Origin: Candidatus Rhodoferax odensensis
GTDB lineage: Bacteria > Pseudomonadota > Gammaproteobacteria > Burkholderiales > Burkholderiaceae_C
Length of the DNA stretch: 64,000 nucleotides
NCBI GenBank assembly: GCA_016718405.1
Contig: JADKDJ010000006.1
Location: 1-64,000 of the forward strand
Reading direction: 5' to 3'
Part shown: in pieces, positions 43,684 through 53,779 of the stretch
Numbering within the stretch: the stretch's first letter is position 1
How the letters are laid out: each line of letters begins with the position of its first letter
Made by a program: the position numbers and the translations under genes
Notes under the pieces: generated by a model
The model's input: the letters and a program-made list of their open reading frames with translations, nothing else
Told to the model about the DNA's origin: nothing
Databases searched by the model: none

Positions 43684-46110
43684 ATGTCCCGTTTTATAGA
43701 AACTCGCGCTGCGGCTCGTTTTCAAGTAAAGAAAGTCGCCGTACTCGGCGCCGGCGTGATGGGTGCGCAGATTGCCGCGCACCTGGTCAACGTCAAGGTG
43801 CCGGTGGTGCTGTTTGACCTGCCCGCCAAGGAAGGTGCCAAGAACGGCATCGTCACCAAGGCCATCGACAACCTCAAGAAGCTCAAGCCCGCACCACTGG
43901 GTGTGGTGGAAGACGCGGGCCTGATCGGTCAGGCCAATTACGAAGAGCACATGGAGCAGTTGCGTGACTGCGACCTGATCATCGAAGCCATTGCCGAACG
44001 CATGGACTGGAAGCTCGATCTGTACAAAAAGATCGCCCCTTTCATCGCGCCGCATGCCATCGTGGCCTCCAACACATCCGGCCTGTCGATCACCAAGCTC
44101 AGTGAAGTGCTGCCCGAAGAAATCAAACCGCGCTTTTGCGGTATCCACTTCTTCAACCCGCCGCGCTACATGGCCCTGGTGGAGCTGATCAACACCCCCA
44201 CCACCCAGCCGCAAATTCTGGATGATCTGGAAGCCTTCGTCACCAGCAATCTGGGCAAGGGCGTGGTGCGTGCAAAGGACTCGCCCAACTTCATCGCCAA
44301 CCGCGTCGGCATCGCCGGCATGCTGGCCACCATGAAGGAAGTCGAGAACTTCGGCCTCACGTATGACGTGGTGGATGACCTGACCGGCAAGAAGCTCGGT
44401 CGCGCCAGCTCCGGCACCTTCCGCACCGCCGACGTGGTGGGTCTGGACACCATGGCCCACGTCATCAAGACGCTGCAAGACACGCTGAGTATCGAGACCG
44501 ATCCCTTCTACGCCAGCTTCGCCACCCCCACCGTGCTCAAGACCCTGCTGGAGATGGGCAACCTGGGTCAGAAGACCAAGGCTGGCTTCTTCAAGAAGGT
44601 CGGACGCGACGTGATGCGCTTCGACCTGGCCACCAAGGACTACGTGGCGGCCGGCCAGAAGGCCGACGAGGTGTACGCCCGCATGCTCAAAAAGCCCGCG
44701 GCCGAGCGCCTCAAGTTGCTGCGCGACAGCGAAGGCGCGCAAGGGCAGTTTCTGTGGGCCATTCTGCGCAACGCCTTCCACTACGCCGCCGTGCACCTGG
44801 CCTCGATTGCCGACAACGCGCGTGACGTGGACTTCTGCATGCGCTGGGGCTTTGGCATGAAGCAGGGCCCGTTCGAGCTGTGGCAGGAAGCCGGCTGGCT
44901 GGAAGTGGCCAACATGGTCAAGGCCGACATCGACGCCGGCAAGGCGTTGTGCAACGCACCGCTGCCGGATTGGGTGTTCAAAGGCCCGGTGGCTGAAGCA
45001 GGTGGTGTGCACACGCCAGCCGGCTCGTGGAACCCCACCACGGGCCAATTCGTTGCCCCGCGCAGTCTGCCGGTCTACGCCCGCCAGCACTTCCCCGAGA
45101 GCGTGCTGGGTGCCAACGCACCCAAGGCTGAGACCGCCGGCAAGACGCTGCATGAAGACGAAGCCATTCGCCTGTGGACCTTGGACGACGAGGTGGTCAT
45201 CGCCAGCATCAAGACCAAGATGCATGCGATTGGCCCCGGCGTGGTCGAAGGCTTGATGCAAGGGCTTGAACTTGCCGAGGCCGGTTACAAAGGCATGGTG
45301 GTCTGGTCCAACGACGAAATGTTCTCCGCCGGCGCCGACCTGCAAGCCATGTTGCCCGCTTTCATGATGGGTGGCGCCAAGGCCATCGACGGGGCGGAAG
45401 CCGAGATGCAGCGAGCCATGCTGCGCCTGCGCTACGCCAACGTGCCCGTGGTCAGCGCCATCCGTGGCCTGGCATTGGGCGGTGGCTGTGAGCTGGCGGT
45501 CTATTCGGCCAAGCGTGTGGCCGCGATGGAGAGTTACATCGGTCTGGTCGAAGTCGGTGTGGGGCTGGTGCCTGGCGCTGGTGGCTTGACCTATATTGCG
45601 CGCCGTGCCGCTGAGAATGCGGCCACCTCGACCGGCAAGGACTTGCTGCCCTTCCTTACCGAAGGCTTCACCGCCGCCGCCATGGCCAAGGTGGGAACCA
45701 GCGCGCTGGAGTCGCGCAAGTTGGGGTACCTGCTCGACAGTGACGTGGTGGTGCCGCACAAGGATGAGCTGTTATTCGTGGCCATCAATGAAGCCAAGGC
45801 GATGTTCAACTCGGGCTACCGCGCGCCGCACAAGCGCCTGATTCCAGTGGCGGGGCGCAGCGGCGTGGCGACCATCAAGGGCTCACTGGTGAACATGCGT
45901 GACGGCGGTTTTATCAGCGCGCACGACTTCCACATTGCCGGCCTGATCGCCAACGTGGTGTGTGGTGGCGATGTGGACGCGGGCAGCCTGGTGACAGAGG
46001 AGTACCTGATGGCGCTGGAGCGTCAGGCGTTTTGTTCCCTGCTGACCAACCCCAAAACGCAAGAGCGGATCATGGGCATGATGTCCACCGGCAAACCGGT
46101 TCGTAACTGA
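43684..46110 (+). CDS. fadB: FadB-type 3-hydroxyacyl-CoA dehydrogenase / enoyl-CoA hydratase
   Basis: 808-residue bifunctional beta-oxidation enzyme. The NAD-binding dehydrogenase domain comes first: VAVLGAGVMGAQIAAHLVN (GxGxxG) and HFFNPPRYMALVELI. The crotonase domain is C-terminal, about residues 500-700 (GYKGMVVWSNDEMFSAGADL, RGLALGGGCELAVYSAKRV, VGLVPGAGGLTY). E. coli FadB has the opposite order; the dehydrogenase-first form is common in Burkholderiales. Both active sites look intact. It works with the thiolase at 46853. ATG 43684 follows AGGAACAACC. Confidence 0.92.
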   Translation: MSRFIETRAAARFQVKKVAVLGAGVMGAQIAAHLVNVKVPVVLFDLPAKEGAKNGIVTKAIDNLKKLKPAPLGVVEDAGLIGQANYEEHMEQLRDCDLIIEAIAERMDWKLDLYKKIAPFIAPHAIVASNTSGLSITKLSEVLPEEIKPRFCGIHFFNPPRYMALVELINTPTTQPQILDDLEAFVTSNLGKGVVRAKDSPNFIANRVGIAGMLATMKEVENFGLTYDVVDDLTGKKLGRASSGTFRTADVVGLDTMAHVIKTLQDTLSIETDPFYASFATPTVLKTLLEMGNLGQKTKAGFFKKVGRDVMRFDLATKDYVAAGQKADEVYARMLKKPAAERLKLLRDSEGAQGQFLWAILRNAFHYAAVHLASIADNARDVDFCMRWGFGMKQGPFELWQEAGWLEVANMVKADIDAGKALCNAPLPDWVFKGPVAEAGGVHTPAGSWNPTTGQFVAPRSLPVYARQHFPESVLGANAPKAETAGKTLHEDEAIRLWTLDDEVVIASIKTKMHAIGPGVVEGLMQGLELAEAGYKGMVVWSNDEMFSAGADLQAMLPAFMMGGAKAIDGAEAEMQRAMLRLRYANVPVVSAIRGLALGGGCELAVYSAKRVAAMESYIGLVEVGVGLVPGAGGLTYIARRAAENAATSTGKDLLPFLTEGFTAAAMAKVGTSALESRKLGYLLDSDVVVPHKDELLFVAINEAKAMFNSGYRAPHKRLIPVAGRSGVATIKGSLVNMRDGGFISAHDFHIAGLIANVVCGGDVDAGSLVTEEYLMALERQAFCSLLTNPKTQERIMGMMSTGKPVRN

Positions 46111-46140
46111 TGAAGCTACTGCGCGACTCTCATGCGTCGT

Positions 46141-46202
46141 TGGGCGGTGCTCGCAATCCTCACGTACCGAAGTACGTTCCGGTTGCTGCGCTCCTTCGCC
46201 CA
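46141..46202. repeat. Long imperfect inverted repeat between fadB and the DUF4442 gene
   Basis: TGGGCG at 46141 pairs with CGCCCA at 46197-46202. The centre is ACGTACCGAAGTACGT (46162-46177), a perfect 6-bp stem with a CGAA loop. The outer CTCTCA/TGAGAG pair (about 46127 and 46207) extends the dyad. It fills the gap inside the operon and looks like a REP-type palindrome or mRNA stability element. Confidence 0.7.
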
Positions 46203-46261
46203 AGCCTGAGAGCCGCTCGCTACGCTTTCTCAGTCACGAACCCAGCCTCTACGAATAAGCT

Positions 46262-46816
46262 ATGACTCACGTTGCTGTTTCAATACCCGCAAATCCCAAT
46301 CGCCTGGTGCGCTCGCTCAAGCAATTGGAGGCGGTGCCCGCCTTTGCGCGGGGCTGGGCGCGCAACCTGGTGTTGCGCCGTGCGGTGCCGTTTACCGGCA
46401 CGGCGCGGCTTGACTTTGCCGTGATGACGCCAGAGCGGGTGGAGATTGCCATCGCCAACGAGCGCCGGGTGCAAAACCATATCAAGGGCGTGCACGCTGC
46501 CGCGATGACTTTGCTGGCGGAAACCGCCACCGGCATGGTGGTGGGCATGAATGTGCGCGACGACTGTCTACCGCTGGCGAAGGAACTCAAGGTCGCGTTC
46601 AAGAAACGCGCCCAAGGCTCCTTGCGCGCGGTGGCAACCCTGACGCCCGCACAACGCGCCTTGATGCAACAAAGCGACAAGGGCGAAGTACAGGTTGCGG
46701 TGACGGTGACCGACGCCTCTGGCGCGCAACCGATTGAATGTGAATTTACCTGGGCCTGGATACCGTCTGGCCCACGCAAGTCTGACCACGCTGCAAGACA
46801 GATCGCCGCGGCCTAG
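46262..46816 (+). CDS. DUF4442 hot-dog fold protein (thioesterase-like)
   Basis: 184 residues with the PaaI/DUF4442 hot-dog outline: PFTGTARLDFAVMTPERVEIAIANERRVQNHIKGVHAAAMTLLAETATGMVVGMNV. Proteins of this kind are mostly uncharacterised, but the hot-dog fold and position between fadB and fadA argue for an acyl-CoA thioesterase that relieves CoA sequestration. ATG 46262 starts soon after the inverted repeat, with a poor ribosome site. Confidence 0.8.
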   Translation: MTHVAVSIPANPNRLVRSLKQLEAVPAFARGWARNLVLRRAVPFTGTARLDFAVMTPERVEIAIANERRVQNHIKGVHAAAMTLLAETATGMVVGMNVRDDCLPLAKELKVAFKKRAQGSLRAVATLTPAQRALMQQSDKGEVQVAVTVTDASGAQPIECEFTWAWIPSGPRKSDHAARQIAAA

Positions 46817-46852
46817 GCGCCACTGCTGTCGTCGACCATACAAGGAGCCACT

Positions 46853-48049
46853 ATGAAACAAGTTCAAGAAGCCTACATCGTTGCCGCCACGCGCACCCCC
46901 ATCGGGCGTTCGCATCGGGGCTTTTTCCGCAACACGCGGCCTGACGACCTGCTGGTCAAGACCTTGCAGGCCGCGCTGGCGCAGGTACCTAGCCTGGACC
47001 CGCAGTCGATCGAAGACCTGATCTGCGGCTGCGCCATTCCCGAGGGCCAGCAGGGTTTGAACATCGCCCGCATCGGCGCCGTGCTGGCGGGCTTGCCCAC
47101 CAGCGTGGGTGGCATCACCGTCAACCGCTTTTGTGCGTCCGGCCTGTCGGCAGTGCAGATGGCGGCCGACCGCATCCGCGTTGGCGAAGCCGACGTCATG
47201 ATCGCAGCCGGTGTTGAGAGCATGAGCATGGTGCCCATGACCGGCAATGCGCCGTCGTTTTCGCCGAGCATGTTCGCGCGCGATGAAGACGTCGGAATCG
47301 CCTACGGCATGGGCCTGACCGCCGAGAAAGTGGCCAACCAGTGGAAGGTCAGCCGCGAGGCGCAAGACGCGTTTGCGGTCGAGTCGCATCGCCGCGCCCT
47401 GGCCGCGCAAGCCGCCGGCCACTTCAGCGCCGAGATCACACCGATTGAAGTGATCGACCGCGCGCCCAACCTGTCCACAGGCGAAGTGATCGAAACCCGC
47501 CGCACCGTCAGTCTGGACGAAGGCGCGCGCGCCGATACATCGGCCGAGGGCCTGGCCAAGCTCAAAGCGGTGTTTGCCGCGCGCGGCTCGGTCACGGCCG
47601 GCAACAGCTCGCAGACCTCCGATGGCGCCGGTGCCTTGATTCTGGTCAGCGAAAAAGCACTCAAGCAGTATGGCCTGACACCGCTGGCGCGCTTCGTCTC
47701 CTTCGCCGCCAAGGGTGTGCCGCCGCATATCATGGGCATCGGCCCGATCGAGGCCATTCCTGCCGCGCTGCGCTATGCCGGCCTGAAGCAGGATGACATC
47801 GACTGGATCGAGCTGAACGAAGCCTTCGCGGCCCAGTCACTGGCAGTGTGCAACACGCTCGGGCTCGACCCGGCCAAGGTCAACCCGATGGGTGGCGCCA
47901 TTGCTCTGGGCCACCCGTTGGGCGCCACCGGCGCCATCCGCTCCGCCACCGCCATTCATGCCCTGCATCGCAACAAGCTGAAGTACAGCATGGTGTCCAT
48001 GTGCGTCGGCATGGGGCAGGGCGCAGCCGGCATATTTGAGCGTTGTTAG
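46853..48049 (+). CDS. fadA: Acetyl-CoA C-acyltransferase (beta-ketothiolase)
   Basis: 398-residue thiolase for the last beta-oxidation step. The nucleophilic Cys is in NRFCASGLSAVQMAA. The other catalytic residues are in ALGHPLGATGAIRSA (His) and SMCVGMGQGAAGIFE (Cys). Length is normal for degradative thiolases. The start has AAGGAG (46842-46847) in front. Pairs functionally with the FadB enzyme encoded two genes upstream. Confidence 0.93.
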   Translation: MKQVQEAYIVAATRTPIGRSHRGFFRNTRPDDLLVKTLQAALAQVPSLDPQSIEDLICGCAIPEGQQGLNIARIGAVLAGLPTSVGGITVNRFCASGLSAVQMAADRIRVGEADVMIAAGVESMSMVPMTGNAPSFSPSMFARDEDVGIAYGMGLTAEKVANQWKVSREAQDAFAVESHRRALAAQAAGHFSAEITPIEVIDRAPNLSTGEVIETRRTVSLDEGARADTSAEGLAKLKAVFAARGSVTAGNSSQTSDGAGALILVSEKALKQYGLTPLARFVSFAAKGVPPHIMGIGPIEAIPAALRYAGLKQDDIDWIELNEAFAAQSLAVCNTLGLDPAKVNPMGGAIALGHPLGATGAIRSATAIHALHRNKLKYSMVSMCVGMGQGAAGIFERC

Positions 48050-48144
48050 GCACCGCCAGGCGGGGGCGCGAGTTCGGCCGAGCATCGGCTTCGCTGGTCA
48101 CCTAGACGACTGGCGCGTGGCCGCGCATCCGGCACACTCTAACC

Positions 48145-48987
48145 ATGACGCTCCACGCTCTCGATGATGCCCTGCAACTGACTGCCCAAGGTTCTGGGCA
48201 GTACCAGGGCTTGACCAGCCCGGCCTGGTGGAACATGGTGGGGCCGTTTGGTGGTGTCACCGCTGCGGTGGCGCTCCAGGCCATCATGCTGCACCCCGAG
48301 CGTCTGGGTGACCCGATCAGTCTGACCGTCAACTATGCCAGCGGCTTGGTGCAAGGTGCGTTTGCGGTGTCGGCCCAACCGGTTCGCACCAACCGGTCAA
48401 CGCAGCATTGGCTGGTCACGCTGAGTCAGACCGATGCCCAGGGCGTGAGCGCGGTGGTGTTGACGGGCACTGCCATCACCGCCGTACGGCGTGACACCTG
48501 GAGCGTCAATGATCTGCCCATGCCCCTGGTGCCACCCCCCGATGACCTGGTCCGCACGCTGCCCCCGCCGGGTACGGTGGCGTGGCTCAGGCGCTATGAC
48601 ATGCGCCTCGTCAGCGGGCCGATTCCGTCGCGTTGGGACGGCGGCGCGGCCAGCCCGGACCCGGCGCTGGCCAGCCTGAGCCAGTTGTGGGTGCGGGACG
48701 ACCCGGTGCGCACGCTGGACTTTGCCGCCCTGGCGGCGCTGGCCGATGTGTTCTTTCCGCGCATCTGGTTGCGTCGCGCCGTGATGGTGCCGGTGGGCAC
48801 GGTATCGCTGACCGTGTATTTCCATGCCACGGCCGCGCAACTGCGGGAGACCGGCACCGGCTATCTGCTGGGGCAGGCACGCGGCCAGGCTTTTTGCAAC
48901 GGCTACTTTGACCAGGCCGGGCAGTTGTGGAGCGCAGCGGGCCACTTGCTGGCAACCACGCACCAGTTGGTTTATTACAAAGAATAG
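48145..48987 (+). CDS. Acyl-CoA thioesterase, double hot-dog (TesB-like)
   Basis: 280-residue protein with two hot-dog halves. The first has MVGPFGGVTAAVALQAIMLHPERLGDPISLTVNYASGLVQG, the second VPVGTVSLTVYFHATAAQL and ARGQAFCNGYFDQAGQLWS. This is the TesB/thioesterase-like superfamily that hydrolyses acyl-CoA. Last gene of the operon. ATG 48145 is preferred; the ribosome site is not obvious. Confidence 0.85.
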   Translation: MTLHALDDALQLTAQGSGQYQGLTSPAWWNMVGPFGGVTAAVALQAIMLHPERLGDPISLTVNYASGLVQGAFAVSAQPVRTNRSTQHWLVTLSQTDAQGVSAVVLTGTAITAVRRDTWSVNDLPMPLVPPPDDLVRTLPPPGTVAWLRRYDMRLVSGPIPSRWDGGAASPDPALASLSQLWVRDDPVRTLDFAALAALADVFFPRIWLRRAVMVPVGTVSLTVYFHATAAQLRETGTGYLLGQARGQAFCNGYFDQAGQLWSAAGHLLATTHQLVYYKE

Positions 48988-48994
48988 GGTGCCG

Positions 48995-49023
48995 TTGCCA
49001 TGGCCTGCAGTCTCGTGATGACG
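48995..49023. repeat. Degenerate copy of the 33.3-kb interspersed repeat, left edge of the R-M island
   Basis: 29 bases match the right end of the 33260-33338 repeat with five differences, all transitions (T for C or A for G), ending in GATGACG. It lies just after the thioesterase stop and just outside the restriction-modification genes. Confidence 0.6.
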
Positions 49024-49104
49024 CTCTAAGGCTCATGGCGCGCCTTGGTGGATCGGGGCTGAGGAGAAGCGCTGCTGTGCGCAACCTTGATACCGTCGCC
49101 GCTC

Positions 49105-51835
49105 TCAAACCGCAGGTCGCGTTGCTGCCAGCTTGCTCAGGGCACTCTGCATGTCGTCAAAATCCAGCACGTCGCCCAGGCTGCCATCGTCATTGACCCA
49201 CTTCATGCGCTGACCATCCGGGGTCAGAAACAAAACCTTGCCGTAGTGCGCGGGTGAATGCTTGGCTTTGCGTGCCGCATCCTTGGTGTCATCTTTGGTT
49301 TCCAGCAGACGTTGCATAGGTTCGTCCGCTGGGTTGTGCTTTACACACACCACAAAGTCGGGGTAAAAGTAGTCGTCATGTTCCGCACGCACCACCCGCA
49401 CGGCATAGGGCTTGTTGCGCGGGTTGCGGTGCCACCAGACGACAAAGTCCGCACTGTCCAACGCCTTTGAAAATGCATTTTCCAGGGCATTGCCGTACCA
49501 GGTTCCATCAAACTGGCCTTGCGAGAAATCGCCATCTTCAAACTGAAAGGTTTTGTCCGCCAGCCATTGCCGGTCGTCCATCAGCAGCTCTTGTGCCACG
49601 CGTTCGCCGTCCTGTGTGCTCGGTGGCAACACGCCGTAGATGTTTTTGGCGGGTCGCTCCAACGCAATGCCATCAGGGAACACCATCACATCGGGCAGCG
49701 GCCGGGCGTCAATCAGCTTGGCGCGTTGCGCGATTTCGCTGAACATGGCCTCGCACAGCTCCTGCGCGCTTTTGCGAATCACCCAATGCGCCGCATCGCG
49801 GGACAGGCGCGCGCGCTCGGCCTCAGCGGGTTGCGCCTCTGGCGGCAGGTTTTCCAACTCTTCGTCCAAAGCACCACGCAATCGGCTAGCCAGCACCTGC
49901 ACGATGAGCATGTAATCTTCTTCCTCGGCCTGCGGCAGTGTTTGCAGTGCCTGTTTTGCTTCACGCGCTAAGGCGCTGCGGTCGGTGAACACTTGAATGT
50001 CTTCGGTGTAGCCCTCGCCCGTCGTCAACTCGGTGTGTCGCTCTTTCTCTTTGACGCGGTTCAAGGCTACCTTGACCGCCGTGGCGCGCAGTCCGTCGGA
50101 TATGTCCAGCCGCGTTGCTACGGCCCGGGAGATATCTGACATATCGTTTAGCTCTGGTTTTTCCTCCGTCTTTAGGCTTCGGCCCAATTGCACCAGCGGG
50201 TGTTTGCGCGCGTAGGCACGCAAGCCGTGACTCGTCAACTCAACCAGCAGCTCCTTGCTGTTTTGTGGTGCAGGTCGGCGGGTGCGTGGGGCTGCGGCGC
50301 GGTTCACTTCGTCGAGTGCAAAGCCACTGGGTGTGCCATCGCCCGAGGTGGCATCCGTGCCCGTGCCCACGTCGGTGCTGCCATCTACCCCATTGTTGAA
50401 CAGCGAACCCTGTGGCCCCAAACCATCCGCGTGTCCACTGGCAAGCGGCAATGCAGCGCGCGCCGGGGTATCCGGTATCGCCATATCAAACGCCACCGGT
50501 TCCTGCTCGGTGGGGCGGTTGCTGTACACCACTGCGCCGGACACGGTTTGCAGGGTGAGAAGTTTTTCGGTCTGCCCTTCGAGTTGGCTTTTCACTTCGG
50601 TACTGGTCTTGACTGCCGATTCAAACCCGGCTTGTGCCTGCGCGTTGCCCAGGTACACGTAGGCGGTGTTCAAGTCGGCGGGAATCTCCAGGGGTTTGCC
50701 AAATGCATTGCGCACAGTCCGCGCAACCCGCATCACCCGGCCAATGAACTGCATGGCAAAGTCTTCATCGTTCACCGGCTTGGTACTGGCCAGCACAAAG
50801 GCGCGCGGCGCATCAAAGCCGGTGCCTGCAGATTGCTTGAAAACCAGCACGCGCTTGGTGCTGTCGTTTGCAATGGCGGCCATCAGCACCGGGTCGGGCT
50901 CGTCGGCGCTGTGGCGGCCAATGGCATCGGCAGGCACGCCGCACAGCCGCATCAGATCGTCCGCCGCTTCGTCCACGGTTTTGTCTCCGTTGGCTACTTG
51001 CACCAGCAGCAAGGGCGTGAGCGCAATGCCCGCCGTCGTCAAAGCCTGTTGAATTTTGAGGTTGCGCCGCCATGCCTGGCGCAGCACGGTGCGGCGCAGG
51101 TCGGTAATGTGCGCCATGGCGTTGCCCAGGCTGTACACCACCGCCTCAATGTATTTTTTGTTCAAGCGCGCCTGCTCCACCTCGTCGCGGCTGGCGGCAA
51201 AGCTCACCTGTGCGCTGTAACCCGCGTGCACCAAAAATTCGTTGAGCCGGTCGTCCTTTGGGCGTTGCGGTAGCCATCACCAAATAGTCGGCGGCCAGCC
51301 AGTGGGCGAACTTGCCAAACTCGGTGCCCTTGTCCAGCGCAATGTGCGCCTCATCCACCACCAGCCCCACTTGCAGTCCCCGTGCGCGTGCGCGGGCCAC
51401 AAAGGCGGCCAGCGTGCGGGTTTCGTCGTCGCCATCGGCGTCATAACCCTTGGTGCGCCACTGAGCACGGGCCACGCCCTGCGCGGTGGAGAGCAGCACC
51501 ATGCCGGGGTGCGCGTCCTGGTTGCGGCCCGCGTTCAAGCCGTAAGGGGCCAGGTTGGGGGCGTTGGCGCGCAGTGCGTCTTCGGTTTGCTGCACCAGCG
51601 TGACGAACGGCACAAACCAAAACCACAGCACATCACGCTGTGCACTTACCCGCTCCAGCACCTGGCTGATGACAAAGGTCTTGCCCGAACCGGTGGGCGC
51701 ACGCAGCAGGCACGGCGGCGAAGGCTGGCGCAGCAGCGCACGGGTCAAGCCATTGATCAAATCACTCTGAAAGCGCTCGGGCTGCACAGCGCTGCTTTGC
51801 GCTGGCATGGCAATGGTTTGCAGGGGTGCGTTCAT
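49105..51835 (-). pseudogene. Type III restriction enzyme Res subunit, one frameshift
   Basis: Helicase-nuclease subunit of a type III restriction system, about 900 residues when repaired. From ATG 51835: Walker A APTGSGKTF, DEAH-type VVDEAHIAL, then MATATPK. The frame breaks at about 51247, where an AAA run needs one A fewer to read on as DDRLNEFLVHAGYSAQVSF. Motif V/VI region follows (VFKQSAGTGFDAPRAFVLA, MQFIGRVMRVART). The C-terminal PD-(D/E)xK nuclease is seen in YFYPDFVV and LLETKDD. ATG 51835 overlaps the mod stop (ATGA). No other frame breaks. If the extra A is real, the cell has no restriction activity from this system. Confidence 0.82.
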
Positions 51836-53751
51836 GCGCTGGCTCCTTGGCCGCCGCGCACTTGCCCTTTGAGCAGCGCATCGGCAATGGAATAGGTGTT
51901 GGCCTCCACGCCGCGCTCTGCCAACAAGGCGGCGAGCGCTTTGGGTCGGGGGCAGAACACGGCCAGCCGTGCCAAGCCGTGCTGCGCAGGCAGAGCGGCC
52001 AATGCGTTGACGGCTTCCGGCGTGGCTGCATGGCAAATGACGGTTAACCAGTCGCCACCAATTGCTATTATTTGTATAGCTGCTTGCACAAATTCTACGG
52101 GGGCCGCAGCCGTGTTTTGCATTGAAATAAGGGTGGTGGCATGTTCTGGTGTGGATTCAAACGCCACGTCTGCCGCTTCGATCTTGTCGAGTTGCACGTA
52201 GGCAAACTCGCCGCCCTGTGCCACGCTGTAACCCGGCTTGCCGCCGTAACCGGCCATGACCCGGCGCAGCCGCTCGGCACACACATCGCGGCACAGGTTC
52301 TTATTGGGCTCCTTGGCGGTGGCCTCGGTGCTGGAGCACAGGATAAAGCGGCGGCTGCCGCCGTCTTCGGCATTGAGTTCGAGGACGGCTTGCTGTCGTG
52401 CCTGAACCCGCAAAGAAATCCAGCACAGTGTCACCGGGTCTGGTAGCTTGCGATAGCAGGCCCTTGATGAGGGACAGGGGCTTGGGGTAGGGGAAATCTT
52501 TGTCCCCCAAAATGGCCTTAGCTTTGCCGTGCCTTCGCAGTCGCCCCCACGGTCAAACTCATCCTCGTCATCTTCGTCCTCTTCGGTGATCGTCTCGGCG
52601 GAGGTTGAGCCAAGGACAGTGGCGTGACATCGCGTAGCAACTGGCGGCGGAGCGTTTATAGCGGCTTTCCGCTGGCCAATCTTTCAGCCCACAGCCAGGC
52701 TTCCAATGGTCCAAGCCGGAGCAGCGCGAACCTAGGCATTTTCCGCCGCCTTTTGCAGTTGGGCGATCTCCGCATAAATTTTGAACTGCTTGGGCGCGGT
52801 GCCCGCTTTGATAGCCTGGCGTATTTCAGCCTCGCTGGTGTAGGTCACCGTTCTGTCATTGGCTGGCCAAAGAATACGCTTTTCCGCAATGATGGTTTCG
52901 ATGGGGTCGGCTTGCGGCTTTTCAGTGGTCTGGAGCTGCAAAAACGCCAAACGCGGTCGGGGCGCATACCAATTGCCAGTGTCAGGCTTGCAATGTTGTA
53001 GTACGCCTCTGGCCGCTCTTTCGCGTAGTGCGCCTACAGGGTAGTCATTTTGCCAATCGCCACGATGGTCTTCGTCGGGATTGCCATAGGCCGCTTCGTT
53101 TCGTCCTTCGCCCTTGAATTCAAAGCCCTCGTTGCAGTACACCAAGACATGCTCATGGTTGTCAGAAAGCAGTGCGCCCTTGGTGTCATTGCCGCCAGAG
53201 CGCACGCGCCAAACGAAGCATCCAGCCCGCCGCCCGGGAAACACCTCGTCCATCAGCAACTCCAGCCGTGCCCGGTTCTCATCGTTGATGGATACCAGAA
53301 TCACGCCGTCGCTGGTCAGCAGTTCACGCGCCAGCACCAAGCGCTGGTACAAAAACTCCAGCCACTGGCTGTGCCGCCAGCGGTCGTTGGCGCCCACATA
53401 TTTGTCGTTGTAAACCCAGTCCTTGTTGCCGGTGTTGTAGGGCGGGTCAATGTAGATCACCCGGATTTTCCCAGCGTGGGTGGCGCGCAGTAGCCGCAGG
53501 CTGTCGAAGTTGTCCCCCTCAATCACCAGATTGCGGTGGTGCGTGGTGCCCGCAGGCGTGTGGCTGAATTCCGGCACCACGCGCGGCAGCACCACGTTGG
53601 CGTTAAGCGCCGCGTCGCGCGTGATGGCGTTGCTCTCCCAATACAGGCCCAGTTTTTGTTGGGTGAGGTGCTCTACAAGCAGGCGACGCAGTTGCGGCGC
53701 GTTAAGGTTTTGAAGCTCCGCCAGAAGTGAGGTGGTTTCGGCTTTAGCCAT
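51832..53751 (-). pseudogene. Type III DNA methyltransferase Mod, multiple frameshifts near 52.4-52.75 kb
   Basis: Methylation and specificity subunit of the type III system; it methylates adenine on one strand of an asymmetric site. From ATG 53751: EGDNFDSLRLL, then the catalytic motif IDPPYNTGNKDWVYND (DPPY), to TAG at 52732. Then, in other frames, LGSRCSGLDHWKPGCGLKDWPAESRYK, LLRDVTPLS, TSAETITEEDEDDEDEFD, KAKAILGDKDFPYPKPLSLIKGLL, LDFFAGSGTT (SAM motif) and finally QAVLELNAEDGGSRRFILC to 51832. At least five indels lie within about 350 bases. The C-terminal ~100 residues include a translated AT-rich repeat. The target-recognition part is mostly in the intact first portion. Confidence 0.8.
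52062..52090. repeat. Short AT-rich palindromic repeat, copy 2, inside the mod C-terminus
   Basis: TTGCTATTATTTGTATAGC and a following GCTTGC arm, a palindrome with the same architecture as copy 1 (2884) and copy 3 (59456). It is translated in the Mod frame as FVQAAIQIIAIGG. Similar elements recur in Comamonadaceae intergenic regions, from memory. Confidence 0.5.
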
Positions 53752-53779
53752 GTGGAATCGAATTGCTGTCAGTGCATGG

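Noticed and set aside
43672..45759. 695-codon open frame opposite fadB
   Set aside because: Same reason: antisense to a complete bifunctional enzyme and of low-complexity His/Gly/Gln-rich composition.
50188..51273. 361-codon plus-strand frame opposite the Res subunit
   Set aside because: The minus strand has helicase motifs in order; the plus-strand product has none.
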